NCBI GenBank assembly: GCA_964017195.1
Contig: OZ024898.1
Coordinates: forward strand, 15,044,057 to 15,108,056
DNA length: 64,000 nucleotides
Reading direction: 5' to 3'
From: Siderastrea radians
Taxonomy: Eukaryota > Cnidaria > Anthozoa > Scleractinia > Rhizangiidae
The notes below the pieces were generated by a model. It saw nothing but the letters and a program-made list of their open reading frames with translations. It searched no databases and was not told where the DNA came from. Below are positions 15,509-25,165 of this stretch, piece by piece; positions within the stretch are counted from its first letter, which is position 1, and every line of letters begins with the position of its first letter. The position numbers and the translations under genes are program-made.

Positions 15509-18289
15509 TCAGGTTCCACAGGTTACTATGTCGACCATGAAGTCGGCGCGAATGTGCTGTACGTCTGCGTAGGTCCAGTCGAACTTCTCTTTTCCTTTGC
15601 AAAGGTCTTGAACACATTTTATTATAGCAACTCCACAGCTTCCATGTCCTCTTCCAGAAGTGGTGATTTGATCGGGCATGGGCACAAGAAAACGCTCCGT
15701 TCTCCATCTCGTCGGAAGAAACGCAGACATTCCAGTCTCAGTTGAGAATGTTTCCAGTAAGGTCATCACATTTTTCCTTTGTGATTCCGATATAGGCCGG
15801 TGGTACCCATCATCAAATCGAACCTTTTTTTCCTCTAGGATGAACACAGCCAAACCCCAATGATCGGGCGGCATGTGAACCGGTAAGAACATCAGTTGTA
15901 CCTCTGTCATTCTGTGTGCCGTGCAAATCCTGCGAATGACACTTTTCATCACCTTGCTGGAAAGATGTGATGGCAGATAGAGGAATGCATCTTTACCCTT
16001 CTCTAGGTTTGCGCGTTGACAGTAGTTTGACACCAGGAAGTTGATGGTCTCGTCCGACAGAAAGCGTTCTCCGCATAATGTAGACAACTCTTGTGAAGTT
16101 ATGTTGTATTGACCACACCAACTTTTTGCAAGAAACTCCCTCTGCACATTTTCATTATCAAGCAAAGCAGCCGTTACTCGACCTTTCTCTTCGGGCGTTC
16201 GTCTTTCAAATGCCTCGTTCAGCCACTTCAGTTCAAATTGCACCTCTTGTTTGAGTTCTTTCAGCCTGTGAAATCTTTCAAGCACAAGCAAGCCTTCTGG
16301 TGAAAAAGTGCCATAGTCTTGAAATTCCACAAACTGTGCCTTTTGTTCTCTGAGGGTCTTCTGTGCTTCCTCCACGACAGACAAAGGAGGCAAGCGCGAA
16401 ACACCGAGGGGCTCAGAGATGATGGAGTCTGAAGTTGACAAAATGTTGTACTTTGCTAAAGAACAATCCACGGGAATGGGAAACGACTGAGCCAGAAGCC
16501 TTCTTGGAGTTTGAAAGTTGTCGTCTCTTCCAAGCAAGTCATTTAATACAGTATCTTCACTCTTTGAATCGGAGCTTATGCTGGAATCTTCTACGTTGAT
16601 TAAATCTGGGAGTAGCTGCTTATTTTCCTGATCGCTATACCTTTTTTTACTAGGTTTGTCCTCCACCGACGACCGTGAAGACATGTCGGTATCACTGTCG
16701 CTGATCCTTAGCTCTTGTTTGTGAACGGTTTTCAGGCTTTTCCGAAAAGCTAGACCTTTGTTTGAGACACGTTTCTTCTTCTGTTTCGGGCATTCAAAAT
16801 TCTGTATCGATGTAACTCGTCTAGCCGTACGGCTTCTTTCTCCAATTAAACTATCCACGCCCTGCTCGTCAGCCTTAATGCTTCTGTTCTCTTCTTTCTT
16901 TGTTCGATCTTGCATATCTGCGGTTTCCCGATTTGTCTTGCACCGTTTTGCGCGCAAAGGTTGCTCAAGCGTCTCCTCTGGTTGTAGCGTGTGTTTTCTT
17001 TTCCTTCCGTACTTTGACGTGGTTTCGAAGTGTATTGACCGATTGAAGTAAGAGGAAGGAAGCCACATGTCATCTTCGGGACCATATCCTTTGAATCGCA
17101 CTTTATATTCGTACCCCAAAGTAGTTTTGCAAATGCGGCGCTCTGTGATGTCCTCGACTTCATAGAACCCGTCTTCAAGCTCTGGAAGGTTCCCATCTTG
17201 GCTTGTTGTCTCAAGGGAAACACCACTTTCACCTCTCGGAAAATAGCCTAGTTCAGCCAGTTTCTTCTCGGACTGAGGATGTAGTGTGTACTTGCCAGGA
17301 GTAGAAGGATCAACAAGCAGCTCAACAGGGCCGACTAAACTTGATGGTCCTTTCCATGAAGTAAGAACAACTTCTTTTGAAACATAATAGCATTTATCCT
17401 TGACTGAGTGGTTGTAAAGAGAACATCTAAATCGAACTGCAGCATTATTTTTCAATTCAAAGCTTGTTAACTCAGAGCCATCTTTTGAAGATTGAAGAAT
17501 TTCAACTCTTCCGACATCATACGTTTTGGATTCTTGTTGGGAGCATTTTATGGCAACATCACAGAATTTTACTATGTTGTGCTTGGGGTCTATTGGCGCC
17601 TTTCCAGGTAAATGCTTCGAGGCCCAGTGCCTCTTTTGTCTACATCGTGCAATGTACTCTCTGGGCAGCAGCAATTTAATGGCTTGCTTTATGTGGATAT
17701 AGGATATCGTGCCGTCTTGGAGTTGTCTTGAAATCTTCCACTTTTTTCCTCCATCTTCTGGCTCTGGTTCATCCAAATCACCACCATCATTCTTGTATTG
17801 ACTTTCATCAGTTTCTTCTGTTGGAGTATCGAGAGCCGCTACACACTCTTCGTCGTCAATGCTTTCTGAAATTCGATCTTCTTGACTGGTCAATACATCT
17901 TGCTTCTCTTCGGCAAAAGACACGCTAAGTTTGTTGTAGCCGACGGGAAGGCTACCATCTACCATCTGAATACCACTTGGGTGTACGAAACTATGCGGAA
18001 TCTCCCAGAAACCGGAGTCCTTTAAAAGTTGAATGCATGTTGCGGGCATGTATCTCACGAAAAGCGATTGACCTTCTTTTCTCCCATCCAAATGAGCTTG
18101 CCTTTGTTGTTGCAGAAATTCAGGGTAATTGTCAGGGTAACTGTAGGAATTAGAGATGAAGGCTTTGTGTTTCTTAAAGGCGAATGCTGCCCGTCTCCTC
18201 TTCGCAGACGTCTTGACTTTTACACCGGCATGCGCCAATCTGACTTTTGCGTTTAAATTAAATTGGACGCTTGAACTTTTTTGTAGCAT
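15509..18289 (-). CDS. Transposon ORF3: chromodomain plus C-terminal Ulp1-type cysteine protease, 926 codons
   Basis: The N-terminal ~45 residues are basic, followed by a conserved-looking globular segment and an acidic linker (~135-180). A chromodomain lies at ~375-432 (YKVRFKGYGPEDDMWLP), then a long charged linker with NLS-like clusters. Residues ~745-926 form a C48/Ulp1-type protease: His810 in PPDHWGLAVF, Asp826-827 in RFDDGYH and Cys885 in GHGSCGVA give a complete catalytic set. Ulp1 proteases cleave SUMO-like conjugates or polyproteins; in transposons the target is unknown. The frame is open 17 codons upstream of the ATG at 18289, back to a TAA at 18341-18343 that ends ORF2 in the same frame, so ORF3 is probably the C-terminal half of an ORF2-ORF3 protein. 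Confidence 0.8.
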   Translation of the reverse strand: MLQKSSSVQFNLNAKVRLAHAGVKVKTSAKRRRAAFAFKKHKAFISNSYSYPDNYPEFLQQQRQAHLDGRKEGQSLFVRYMPATCIQLLKDSGFWEIPHSFVHPSGIQMVDGSLPVGYNKLSVSFAEEKQDVLTSQEDRISESIDDEECVAALDTPTEETDESQYKNDGGDLDEPEPEDGGKKWKISRQLQDGTISYIHIKQAIKLLLPREYIARCRQKRHWASKHLPGKAPIDPKHNIVKFCDVAIKCSQQESKTYDVGRVEILQSSKDGSELTSFELKNNAAVRFRCSLYNHSVKDKCYYVSKEVVLTSWKGPSSLVGPVELLVDPSTPGKYTLHPQSEKKLAELGYFPRGESGVSLETTSQDGNLPELEDGFYEVEDITERRICKTTLGYEYKVRFKGYGPEDDMWLPSSYFNRSIHFETTSKYGRKRKHTLQPEETLEQPLRAKRCKTNRETADMQDRTKKEENRSIKADEQGVDSLIGERSRTARRVTSIQNFECPKQKKKRVSNKGLAFRKSLKTVHKQELRISDSDTDMSSRSSVEDKPSKKRYSDQENKQLLPDLINVEDSSISSDSKSEDTVLNDLLGRDDNFQTPRRLLAQSFPIPVDCSLAKYNILSTSDSIISEPLGVSRLPPLSVVEEAQKTLREQKAQFVEFQDYGTFSPEGLLVLERFHRLKELKQEVQFELKWLNEAFERRTPEEKGRVTAALLDNENVQREFLAKSWCGQYNITSQELSTLCGERFLSDETINFLVSNYCQRANLEKGKDAFLYLPSHLSSKVMKSVIRRICTAHRMTEVQLMFLPVHMPPDHWGLAVFILEEKKVRFDDGYHRPISESQRKNVMTLLETFSTETGMSAFLPTRWRTERFLVPMPDQITTSGRGHGSCGVAIIKCVQDLCKGKEKFDWTYADVQHIRADFMVDIVTCGT

Positions 18290-18340
18290 ATCTGCAAAAG
18301 TAGGCTGTGAATCGAGAGATTGAATTTCATTGGTTTTACC

Positions 18341-20686
18341 TTACATCTCGCTAATAACTCTTTCGGTCACCTTGGTTCCCGAACGGTATGGAGATGCCCA
18401 TTCAGGGCCCAGTTCCTTAAAGTGGAGAAACATGGCCAGCTGGTGGATGGATGCTGCCGCAAACTGAATTTCTGCGGTTAGATAACAACCATGTGTAAGA
18501 AAATGCCCTCTTTTGGATGGACTACTTTTGGCACCAGGTTGTGAATGCAAACGAATCTTCTTCAGTTCTAAGACTTTCTTCCAAAGCCGAAACACGGTAA
18601 TAGCGCAAGATACCGATCTCTGTACGTCTGCCGGCGAACCGAATCCTGGGTTTCGAAAAGGCTCTATCAGATGTGTGACAGCCCGTATGTACAGACTAGT
18701 ACCTTGTGATCCAGGAACATGATCATCTAGCAAATCCGCTATTCTCTGTGTAAAAATGCGCTCGCAGGCATCTGAATTCTGGTCGAAAAAATAGATAAGG
18801 ACAAGATCCATTGCAGTTATGCCGGTGTCCAGCCCAGCTTTTTCGCATCTGTTTCGAAGGTCCTTTAGGTGTTGGATGGTGGCAACACGCGTCTCTGTAT
18901 CTTTCCCTTCCCAAAACGTCAGATCTCGAGTCTCGTATTTCAAATTCTTCAGAAATAACCTCTGTTCGTGATCGTAATCCAAATAAGCAATGCTAGGAAG
19001 GAACCAGTAATAAGGAGCACAAAACCTTTCATCTTCTGTGCCAAGACCAAGGAAATAAACGCCAGCTTTAACTTCTGCAAGAGTGGGTGTCATCATCTGG
19101 ACAGCGGCTGCTAATGAGAATCCAGCAGAGTCCGTTGAATATCCCACGAGGTGAATTGGAGAGGCTCTTGGCTTTCCTAAGTTGTCGTAGAAGCAACTGT
19201 GTCTCAGCTTCTCCCAGTACTTAAGCAAATAACACGCCTTGTAGCCTTTGTTTGGTTCTGGCCACATGCAGTAAATCAATGTCGGCTCATCCGTGGACGC
19301 CAGAGAAACTAAGTTGTGAACCGATACTGACTTAGACAGCTGATCCTTTGCTATTATACCATCAACGACCCTTTTAAGCGCAGCAAAATCATCCACATCA
19401 CCTCGAGCTTTATTCCGTCTTGGGATTGGTAAAAGTTCTTCATCCCAGTTTTTGACATCTGGATCCCAAGATGTTCCTAGCAGAACAACTTCACCAGCTG
19501 TTGTCATAAAAGGCTGCAAATATCTCAACGATCTGGCACCATCACTAGCTTCATTCACGGGAAGGTTCTTGAATAATGATGCTGCATTAGCAAGTGCACC
19601 TTGGTTTATACCAGGGTCCAATCGCATTTCAGAAGCATGTTTAGCTGCGGTAGAATCTCTGGCCAGACCAAAAAGCTCGGATAGGATTGCATAATTCGCA
19701 GGCCCTAGCTGATTCTTGAATAAGCTGCTTATGTCCTTGATTATATCCAAGTAATGATGGTTGTTACCCTTGAGTAACTTCGAGACAAGGTTCTTGATGA
19801 CTAGAATTTGAACTGACTGTGTCTTGGATACACCCGATTTGAATAACCTTTTGAGATCGATGATAAGCTTTTGGTCGTCCCCATTAATACAACTTTCTTG
19901 GAGCTGATTCTCCCATTCTCTGGGTGAGAGATTGACTTGAACCAACGCCGAGACTTGCTTTGTGGCGTCCTTTCGACGATCCACTTCGTTATTTAAGGCT
20001 TCCACCAACTCTCCTTTTCGGGCGTATCTCTTGTTGAAGCCAACATGTCCAACGCGGTTCTCGAGAGTATTGCAGCTTCCATATTCACGATGTCTTACTG
20101 TGTCCTTCAGTTCACGCATTTGGCTCGCACAATTCGAACAGGTGTACGGGTGATCTCCAAATGGCAACGCATCTTCTAAACATGGCGGGTCAAGGCTCTT
20201 AATTCCTCCGGTAACACGAACTTCTTTACCATGGAGAGAGAGAACTTTTGACAGTGGAACATACACAGACCTGCTAGAAGAGTGAGATTTGCGGATGATG
20301 TCGCCAGCGTCTATGGGATGAGTCTGTTTCCAGATCTTGTACTGGCAGCAATTTTTATGACCAGTCAACGTTTCTACGCAAGTGATGTTTCCAGCAGTCA
20401 GTTCCCTTTGAAAGAGCGTCTTTCCGGTTAATCTCCTAATACTGTCATCCTTGGCGAAATGTTTAACGACCTCTGGATCCCACAAGTAACAGCAACGGAC
20501 CTTTTCGAGCGTTTGGTCTATTTTCTTTGCTTTACTGTCAGATCCAGAGGTCCTGCCTAGTTTAAAGGAGCCTTGAAATAATGTTCGATATTCTTTGTAG
20601 ATGTCTTCACCGGTATACGAGAATCTTTTGTCACTTTTGGTGGTGGCTTTTCTTCTGTGAAGAATCGAAGAGCATCTTGATGGCAC
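18341..20686 (-). CDS. Transposon ORF2: candidate transposase core, 781 codons
   Basis: The first ~42 codons are the alternative frame of ORF1; the protein-like part begins right after the TTTAAAC heptamer at 20560. It carries Cys pairs in the N-terminal third (CC in TGHKNCCQYK, CSNC in YTCSNCASQ), suggesting zinc binding. A helical middle follows, then an alpha/beta region with acidic residues in VGYSTDSAGFS, YLDYDHEQRLF and TAMDLVLIYFFDQNSDACERI that could be an RNase H-fold DDE/D core; this last point is inference from layout. It ends at a TAA after a conserved-looking ELGPEWASPYRSG segment. The next codons in the same frame run into ORF3. It probably needs the frameshift for expression. 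Confidence 0.65.
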   Translation of the reverse strand: MPSRCSSILHRRKATTKSDKRFSYTGEDIYKEYRTLFQGSFKLGRTSGSDSKAKKIDQTLEKVRCCYLWDPEVVKHFAKDDSIRRLTGKTLFQRELTAGNITCVETLTGHKNCCQYKIWKQTHPIDAGDIIRKSHSSSRSVYVPLSKVLSLHGKEVRVTGGIKSLDPPCLEDALPFGDHPYTCSNCASQMRELKDTVRHREYGSCNTLENRVGHVGFNKRYARKGELVEALNNEVDRRKDATKQVSALVQVNLSPREWENQLQESCINGDDQKLIIDLKRLFKSGVSKTQSVQILVIKNLVSKLLKGNNHHYLDIIKDISSLFKNQLGPANYAILSELFGLARDSTAAKHASEMRLDPGINQGALANAASLFKNLPVNEASDGARSLRYLQPFMTTAGEVVLLGTSWDPDVKNWDEELLPIPRRNKARGDVDDFAALKRVVDGIIAKDQLSKSVSVHNLVSLASTDEPTLIYCMWPEPNKGYKACYLLKYWEKLRHSCFYDNLGKPRASPIHLVGYSTDSAGFSLAAAVQMMTPTLAEVKAGVYFLGLGTEDERFCAPYYWFLPSIAYLDYDHEQRLFLKNLKYETRDLTFWEGKDTETRVATIQHLKDLRNRCEKAGLDTGITAMDLVLIYFFDQNSDACERIFTQRIADLLDDHVPGSQGTSLYIRAVTHLIEPFRNPGFGSPADVQRSVSCAITVFRLWKKVLELKKIRLHSQPGAKSSPSKRGHFLTHGCYLTAEIQFAAASIHQLAMFLHFKELGPEWASPYRSGTKVTERVISEM
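20468..20566 (-). other. -1 programmed ribosomal frameshift signal: TTTAAAC, stop, 7-nt spacer, 12-bp stem
   Basis: On the minus strand the ORF1 frame reads cct tta aac tag: the canonical slippery heptamer T TTA AAC (plus coordinates 20560-20566) immediately before the ORF1 stop. Seven nucleotides later begins a perfect 12-bp stem, GACCTCTGGATC (plus 20541-20552), pairing with its complement at plus 20468-20479 across a 61-nt loop. The -1 frame is that of ORF2. Heptamer, register, spacer and stem all match the established pattern (same heptamer as coronaviruses). Confidence 0.85.
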
Positions 20687-22278
20687 TTGGACCTGCTGTG
20701 TTCCTCTGCCTGGACGACACCGGAAAAGGACAGGATGGCAGTACCTTGTAAAATACTCTCAATTGATACCTGCTTGGTTATAAGCTTATGGCGGGATTGC
20801 TGGGTTTGTATGGCCCACTTCTGATGCGGCAGACAGATCTCACACTTTATGGTACTGCCTCCTACATGCGAAAATTGTGGAAAGTGTTTTCCCTTCTCAG
20901 CGGCCTTGAAGTGCTCGATCACAAGACTACCAACTGTAACAGGAGGAAAGGCAACTGCAAGAAATGATCGCAGACGGGAAACAGCAAATGACGTACTTTT
21001 TCCTGCATTTTTAATAGGCTCACTTGCTTCTTCTTTCTCAGCTGGAAACATTCTCTCAAGAAACTCTTGAAAGGACTTTGGTTTTCCCGGAAGTTGCGAA
21101 GGCAGCAGTTTTTTTATTGTTTTGTGATGTTTGAGGTAGAAATGTTTTGCAATTTCATCTTCTCCCTCGATTGCTGACGAGGATGTTTCTTCGACGACAG
21201 TATTACATGAAAACTCTTCAATGCGCAGTCCCTCAGAGCTGTCTATTACAGCGATTTGTGGACCTTTTCCTGGTTCTTCATCACTAGAAGTGTCAACAGG
21301 TGGCAAGATTCTTCTTTTTTTCCCTTTTACCATTTCCTTTAAATTTTCAGCTAATGCTATGCCAGCTAAGGTCGGTGGCTCTTTCTTTTCGTCCACATTC
21401 TCGAGTTCCGAGTCTTCCCTTTCCAATTCACCGGGAATATCGTAGGGCGTTTCGTCTATGATCTCACTCTGTGCCGTGTCAAATTTCTTCCTTCGCAGTT
21501 CCTCAGAGCTATCCATTACATCAATTTTTAGAATCTTTTCTGGTTCTTCATCGCTAGAGGAGTCAAAAGGTTGCAAGATTCTTCTTTTTGTCTCTTTTGC
21601 ATTTTCCGTTGAATTTGCAGCTAATGTTGTGCCAGCTAAAGTTGGTGGCTCTTCTTTTTCTTCGACATTCTCGAGTTCCGAGTCTTCCCTTTCCAATTCA
21701 CCGGGAATATCGTAGGGCGTTTCGTCTATGATCTCACTCTGTGCCGTCTCAAATTTCTTCCTTCGCAAGAAACAGTAACCGCAAATCTTTTTTTTTTTAA
21801 TTTGCCTCTGGACTTTGCGAAATGGCTCAGCAGAAAAGACGTATTGACCTAGCTGTGAAAAAAACTGATCTCTACACTCCTCTGCCACACCATTGTCCAC
21901 TTTGTAATGATTCCACAATTCCATTTTGTTAATAACATCTTCAGCACTTCCTTCTACATAGTTATGTGAAATCCAAGTCTTGACGCCATTCGGTGAAAGA
22001 AGATGATCTGATGGTGATGGATTTCCACTTTTGAAAGCCAAGCCTTTGTAACCGAACGTTCTTCCCTTTCGTTTGATTAGGCAAATCTTAAAACCAGCCA
22101 AAGAAAAGGATTGGCCGAGGAGACTAAAAAAAATACTCCTGTCTTCTTCTACATTGCCATGAAAAGACCTGTAACTGAGCCAAAATTTTTCCTTCTCTAT
22201 TACTTTCTCTGCGTTACTTTCAAAATTACTTCTGAGCCACTCAATAACCATGTCTGTAGATACCTGAGAAAGAATCAT
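20557..22278 (-). CDS. Transposon ORF1: tandem RFX-like winged helices, duplicated acidic module, zinc finger, 573 aa
   Basis: Residues ~8-84 and ~98-172 are two related segments resembling RFX-type winged-helix DNA-binding domains (W-h-x-x-N-[FY] start, F[FW]S.LGQ helix, then a basic K/R-rich wing with GY). Residues 172-261 and 262-351 are a 90-codon tandem duplication, acidic with SSDEEP and DSSE casein-kinase-like patches. A further part (~440-540) has a KCEICLPHQKW pair and distal HSRSKCHQ that could form a zinc finger. It is probably the DNA-binding part of the transposase complex. The ATG at 22278 is the first in frame. It ends in TTTAAAC-TAG, so a fraction of ribosomes should enter ORF2. 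Confidence 0.7.
   Translation of the reverse strand: MILSQVSTDMVIEWLRSNFESNAEKVIEKEKFWLSYRSFHGNVEEDRSIFFSLLGQSFSLAGFKICLIKRKGRTFGYKGLAFKSGNPSPSDHLLSPNGVKTWISHNYVEGSAEDVINKMELWNHYKVDNGVAEECRDQFFSQLGQYVFSAEPFRKVQRQIKKKKICGYCFLRRKKFETAQSEIIDETPYDIPGELEREDSELENVEEKEEPPTLAGTTLAANSTENAKETKRRILQPFDSSSDEEPEKILKIDVMDSSEELRRKKFDTAQSEIIDETPYDIPGELEREDSELENVDEKKEPPTLAGIALAENLKEMVKGKKRRILPPVDTSSDEEPGKGPQIAVIDSSEGLRIEEFSCNTVVEETSSSAIEGEDEIAKHFYLKHHKTIKKLLPSQLPGKPKSFQEFLERMFPAEKEEASEPIKNAGKSTSFAVSRLRSFLAVAFPPVTVGSLVIEHFKAAEKGKHFPQFSHVGGSTIKCEICLPHQKWAIQTQQSRHKLITKQVSIESILQGTAILSFSGVVQAEEHSRSKCHQDALRFFTEEKPPPKVTKDSRIPVKTSTKNIEHYFKAPLN
21226..21765 (-). repeat. In-frame 270-bp tandem duplication within ORF1
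   Basis: Two copies (21765-21496 and 21495-21226) encode the same 90-residue acidic module with scattered substitutions. The frame is kept, so both copies are translated. Confidence 0.85.
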
Positions 22279-22525
22279 GGCGTGGGGAACTTAATTTAAA
22301 CGCAAACTCTGAAAGTTACAAGCACAGGGCAGATTTCATATCTAAAATTTCGCCCAAAATTACTGGGTTTTTTTTACTTTGCTTAGCAATTTATAATTTC
22401 GGAGCCACTCAATAACCATGTCTGCAGATACCTAAGAAAGAATCGCGAAGTAGGAAACTTGATCTTAACACAGCCTCTAAGAGTCACAAACACAGGACAG
22501 ATTTCATATTTAAAATTTCGCCTAA
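22232..22525 (-). repeat. Tandem duplication of the ORF1 5' end and leader
   Basis: 22232-22360 and 22399-22525 share most of their sequence (GAGCCACTCAATAACCATGT and later CACAGG.CAGATTTCATAT). The outer copy has lost the ATG (CAT on the plus strand became CGC). This is a leader/promoter duplication, as in some transposon termini. Confidence 0.75.
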
Positions 22526-23560
22526 AATTCGTTTGTGACTGTAAAGTTCTGTTTTTTGGGTTTACATTTGATAATCATATTTTATCTCCTAAATTGTGCT
22601 TGGGTACAAATTAAATCTGTTATTTTACGTGAATTATTGAAAAGAAAAGGAAGTAAAAAGGAAACGAAAATCACCCAGGTCACTTTCGTACGTGCACGAT
22701 CAAGAGGGGTTTCGATGGGTTCGTTCCACATGGCGTGGCTACCTTCATTCTAATTTGGTTTTAAAGTTTAACTTTACCTATTTCGAAGATTGTAATGTGC
22801 TATCGGAACAAGTGGTAACTAGAAACATGTGACGCTCTACATACATGAAACATTGTAATCATAACACTCACTCCAAAGCAGTAAAAAGAAACCAAAGCTC
22901 TGTACAAGAGTTCATGCGAACAATGATTGGGTTAACGTGGAACTACTGACGTATTAAATGATCAAATTCCTTTACGTAAACAAACTCAAAAAGTACCTTG
23001 CTTTCCTGTTTCCTTTCAATTCCTAAATCCACACTGCCTCTGATAACAAATGAAAAGAAGTTTGTAATATATGACCGCAGTTTCATTATAGGTTTATATG
23101 AAACTGGGAAATCCTGAACATTGCTCATTCTTTTAAGGAACATTTTAACCAGAATAACCAGCATCAACAATAAAGAAATCGGCAGAAGACCCGTTTTTCG
23201 TTTAGAGGCTTTGCGAGCGTGCATGATTAATATTACATTGCAAAACCTCCATTATCCATTTTGAATTGACGTGTGGTTATATCTTGCTTTGCTTAAGCCC
23301 AGCAAACCATAAAACAGCAAACTAACGAGGAAATAGTCAGAAAACAAATTAAAACGTTACTTACATCGGCGTGGAAATATGCGACATCCTCGTTCCCCAC
23401 AATATTTCTCAGGTTAGCTAAAAGAAGAACCTGAAAAGAGAAAGTCGTGTTATATCTTTGCTACACGAAAAGGGAACAAAATATTAAGAAACCCAGCACA
23501 AAGAAAATCAATTTGAACATACATAAGATCTCCCAAAGTGTTACCAAACAAACTGGCATT
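22526..23560. other. No gene seen
   Basis: AT-rich sequence without a recognisable protein, RNA gene or bounded element on either strand. Confidence 0.5.
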
Positions 23561-23561
23561 G

Positions 23562-24004
23562 ATCTCTCTACCCAGTAGTTCACAAAACCTCGCTGCAAAA
23601 TGTGCAAGCAAAAACAAACCCTACCCTCTTCTCCAAGCGCAAATTTGGAACTCACAACAGTTCACTGCAAGTGCTCGCAACCACACCGAGTATCTCTACC
23701 CAGTAGTTCACAAAACCTCGCTGCAAAATGTGCAAGCAAAATCAAACCCTACCCTCTTCTCCACCCGCAAATTTGGAACTCACAACAGTTCACTGCAAGT
23801 GCTCGCAAACACACCGAGTATCTCTACCTAGTAGTTCACAAAACCTCGCTGCCAAATGTGCAAGCAAAATCAAACCCTACCCTCTTCTCCACCCGCAAAT
23901 TTGGAACTCACAACAGTTCACTGCAAGTGCTCGCAAACACACCGAGTATCTCTACCCAGTAGTTCACAAAACCTCGCTGCAAAATGTGCAAGCAAAATCA
24001 AATC
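23562..24004. repeat. 128-bp tandem repeat, about 3.5 copies
   Basis: A unit beginning TCTCTACCCAGTAGTTCACA repeats at 23562, 23690, 23818 and partly 23946, with very few differences. Because 128 is not a multiple of three, each copy is read in a different frame, which produces spurious overlapping ORFs. Confidence 0.9.
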
Positions 24005-24591
24005 CTTTTTTCGAAATGATTTAATTTAGCATTCACAGAAGCTCAGTCCAAGTAATCGTGAAACATAGTGGGCATCTGATACTGATTATATCCTTGGTCT
24101 TCCAATTCCACACCCATTGAATTAAAATGCAATATAATGTACTTTACCTTTCGAAATGGTCGAGCTTTGCGTCAGCTACATCTCATTTTGCAAAACGTGT
24201 GTCCAGAACTACTTACAAGTGAGTACAAATAAACAAACGTATTATATCGGATCTGTGCGAATGTTTGGAATCAGTTTACACTCTTTTTTTTATAAGAATA
24301 TGTTTTATAAAAATATCGGGGCTAAAAATTTTCGAAAATTATAAGAATATTTTAATTACGAATCCGAGGCTGAGATTTTGAAAGGCTATAATTTTTTGTG
24401 TTAAAAATCTGTAAATACAATACAATTATGTTTTTAACTTAACCGTATAAAATCATTCCTTTCTCTAAACCACAAAACTAGCCAACAAAACGAAAAAAAA
24501 CTGCACTGCAATGCTAATGACAGTTTGATGAACGGTACATGTCATACATGAAAAGCGATGCCCTCATGGAGCACGTGGACAATGTAACGCG
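24005..24591. other. No gene seen
   Basis: AT-rich, low information sequence. The right part leads into the foldback element at 24592, with its 9-bp target copy TGTAACGCG at 24583-24591. Confidence 0.5.
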
Positions 24592-24781
24592 TAGCCTGTT
24601 CCAGGCGTTCAGATAGTAGAGCGCGAGCGAAAAATAACGCGAGCGAAAGAGCAGGAAAAAAAAACGAGGGGAGACCGAGGAAGAGGACTCGTCCTCTTCC
24701 CCAGTCTCCCCTCTTTTTTTCCCGCTGTTTCGCTCCCTTTATTCGCTCGCGCTCTACTATCTGAACGCCTGGAACAGGCTA
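24592..24781. mobile_element. 190-bp foldback MITE with 9-bp target duplication
   Basis: The termini TAGCCTGTTCC and GGAACAGGCTA begin an inverted repeat of ~40 bp (GCGTTCAGATAGTAGAGCGC on the left, complement on the right), with a further near-palindromic GGGGAGAC core. TGTAACGCG flanks both sides (24583-24591, 24782-24790). A 9-bp duplication is usual for Mutator-like elements; that assignment is inference. Confidence 0.85.
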
Positions 24782-25165
24782 TGTAACGCGATACAGATCT
24801 AGACACTGAACACTTGTTATTGATACCGCAATACATTCTAAAACGGAAATGTCATAAGAATATTTTCAGCCTAAAATCGGCAGAAAAATAAGAATATTCA
24901 GCCTGGGCCGGAAATACAACATTCTTATTAAAAAGAGTGTATATCTCTTGCACGTTTCATTGTGTAACTTCCATATAATGTTCGATTCTTGCAAGTTAGA
25001 AGCGTATACAATTAACTGTTACAATTTTACGCGTGAATTTAAATTAGAAAATTGAGTCGCGGTACAATATTGATTTCGAAGAAAACCTTTTTTCCAAAGT
25101 TAAGCTATTAAAAATTTACTATGTACTCAACGAACACTTTGTAGTGAAAAGTCTGGCGAGACTTA
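24782..25165. other. No gene seen between two MITEs
   Basis: AT-rich sequence. It ends with the TTA target copy of the next element (25163-25165). Confidence 0.5.

Larger units (their letters stand above)
15509..22525 (-). mobile_element. Large minus-strand DNA transposon (RFX-like / transposase / chromodomain-Ulp1)
   Basis: Three long consecutive minus-strand ORFs (573, 781 and 926 codons) cover 6.8 kb without introns: ORF1 overlaps ORF2 in the -1 frame, and ORF2 and ORF3 share one frame interrupted by a TAA. The combination of DNA-binding domains, a candidate RNase H-fold core, chromodomain and Ulp1 protease is typical of large eukaryotic DNA transposons; Ulp1 domains occur in, for example, KDZ/Zisupton elements. 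I cannot assign the superfamily. Element termini and target duplication were not found. The 5' limit is placed after a duplicated leader. Confidence 0.75.

Noticed and set aside
23538..24024. Three overlapping ORFs with near-identical peptides
   Set aside because: They are the same 128-bp tandem unit read in successive frames.
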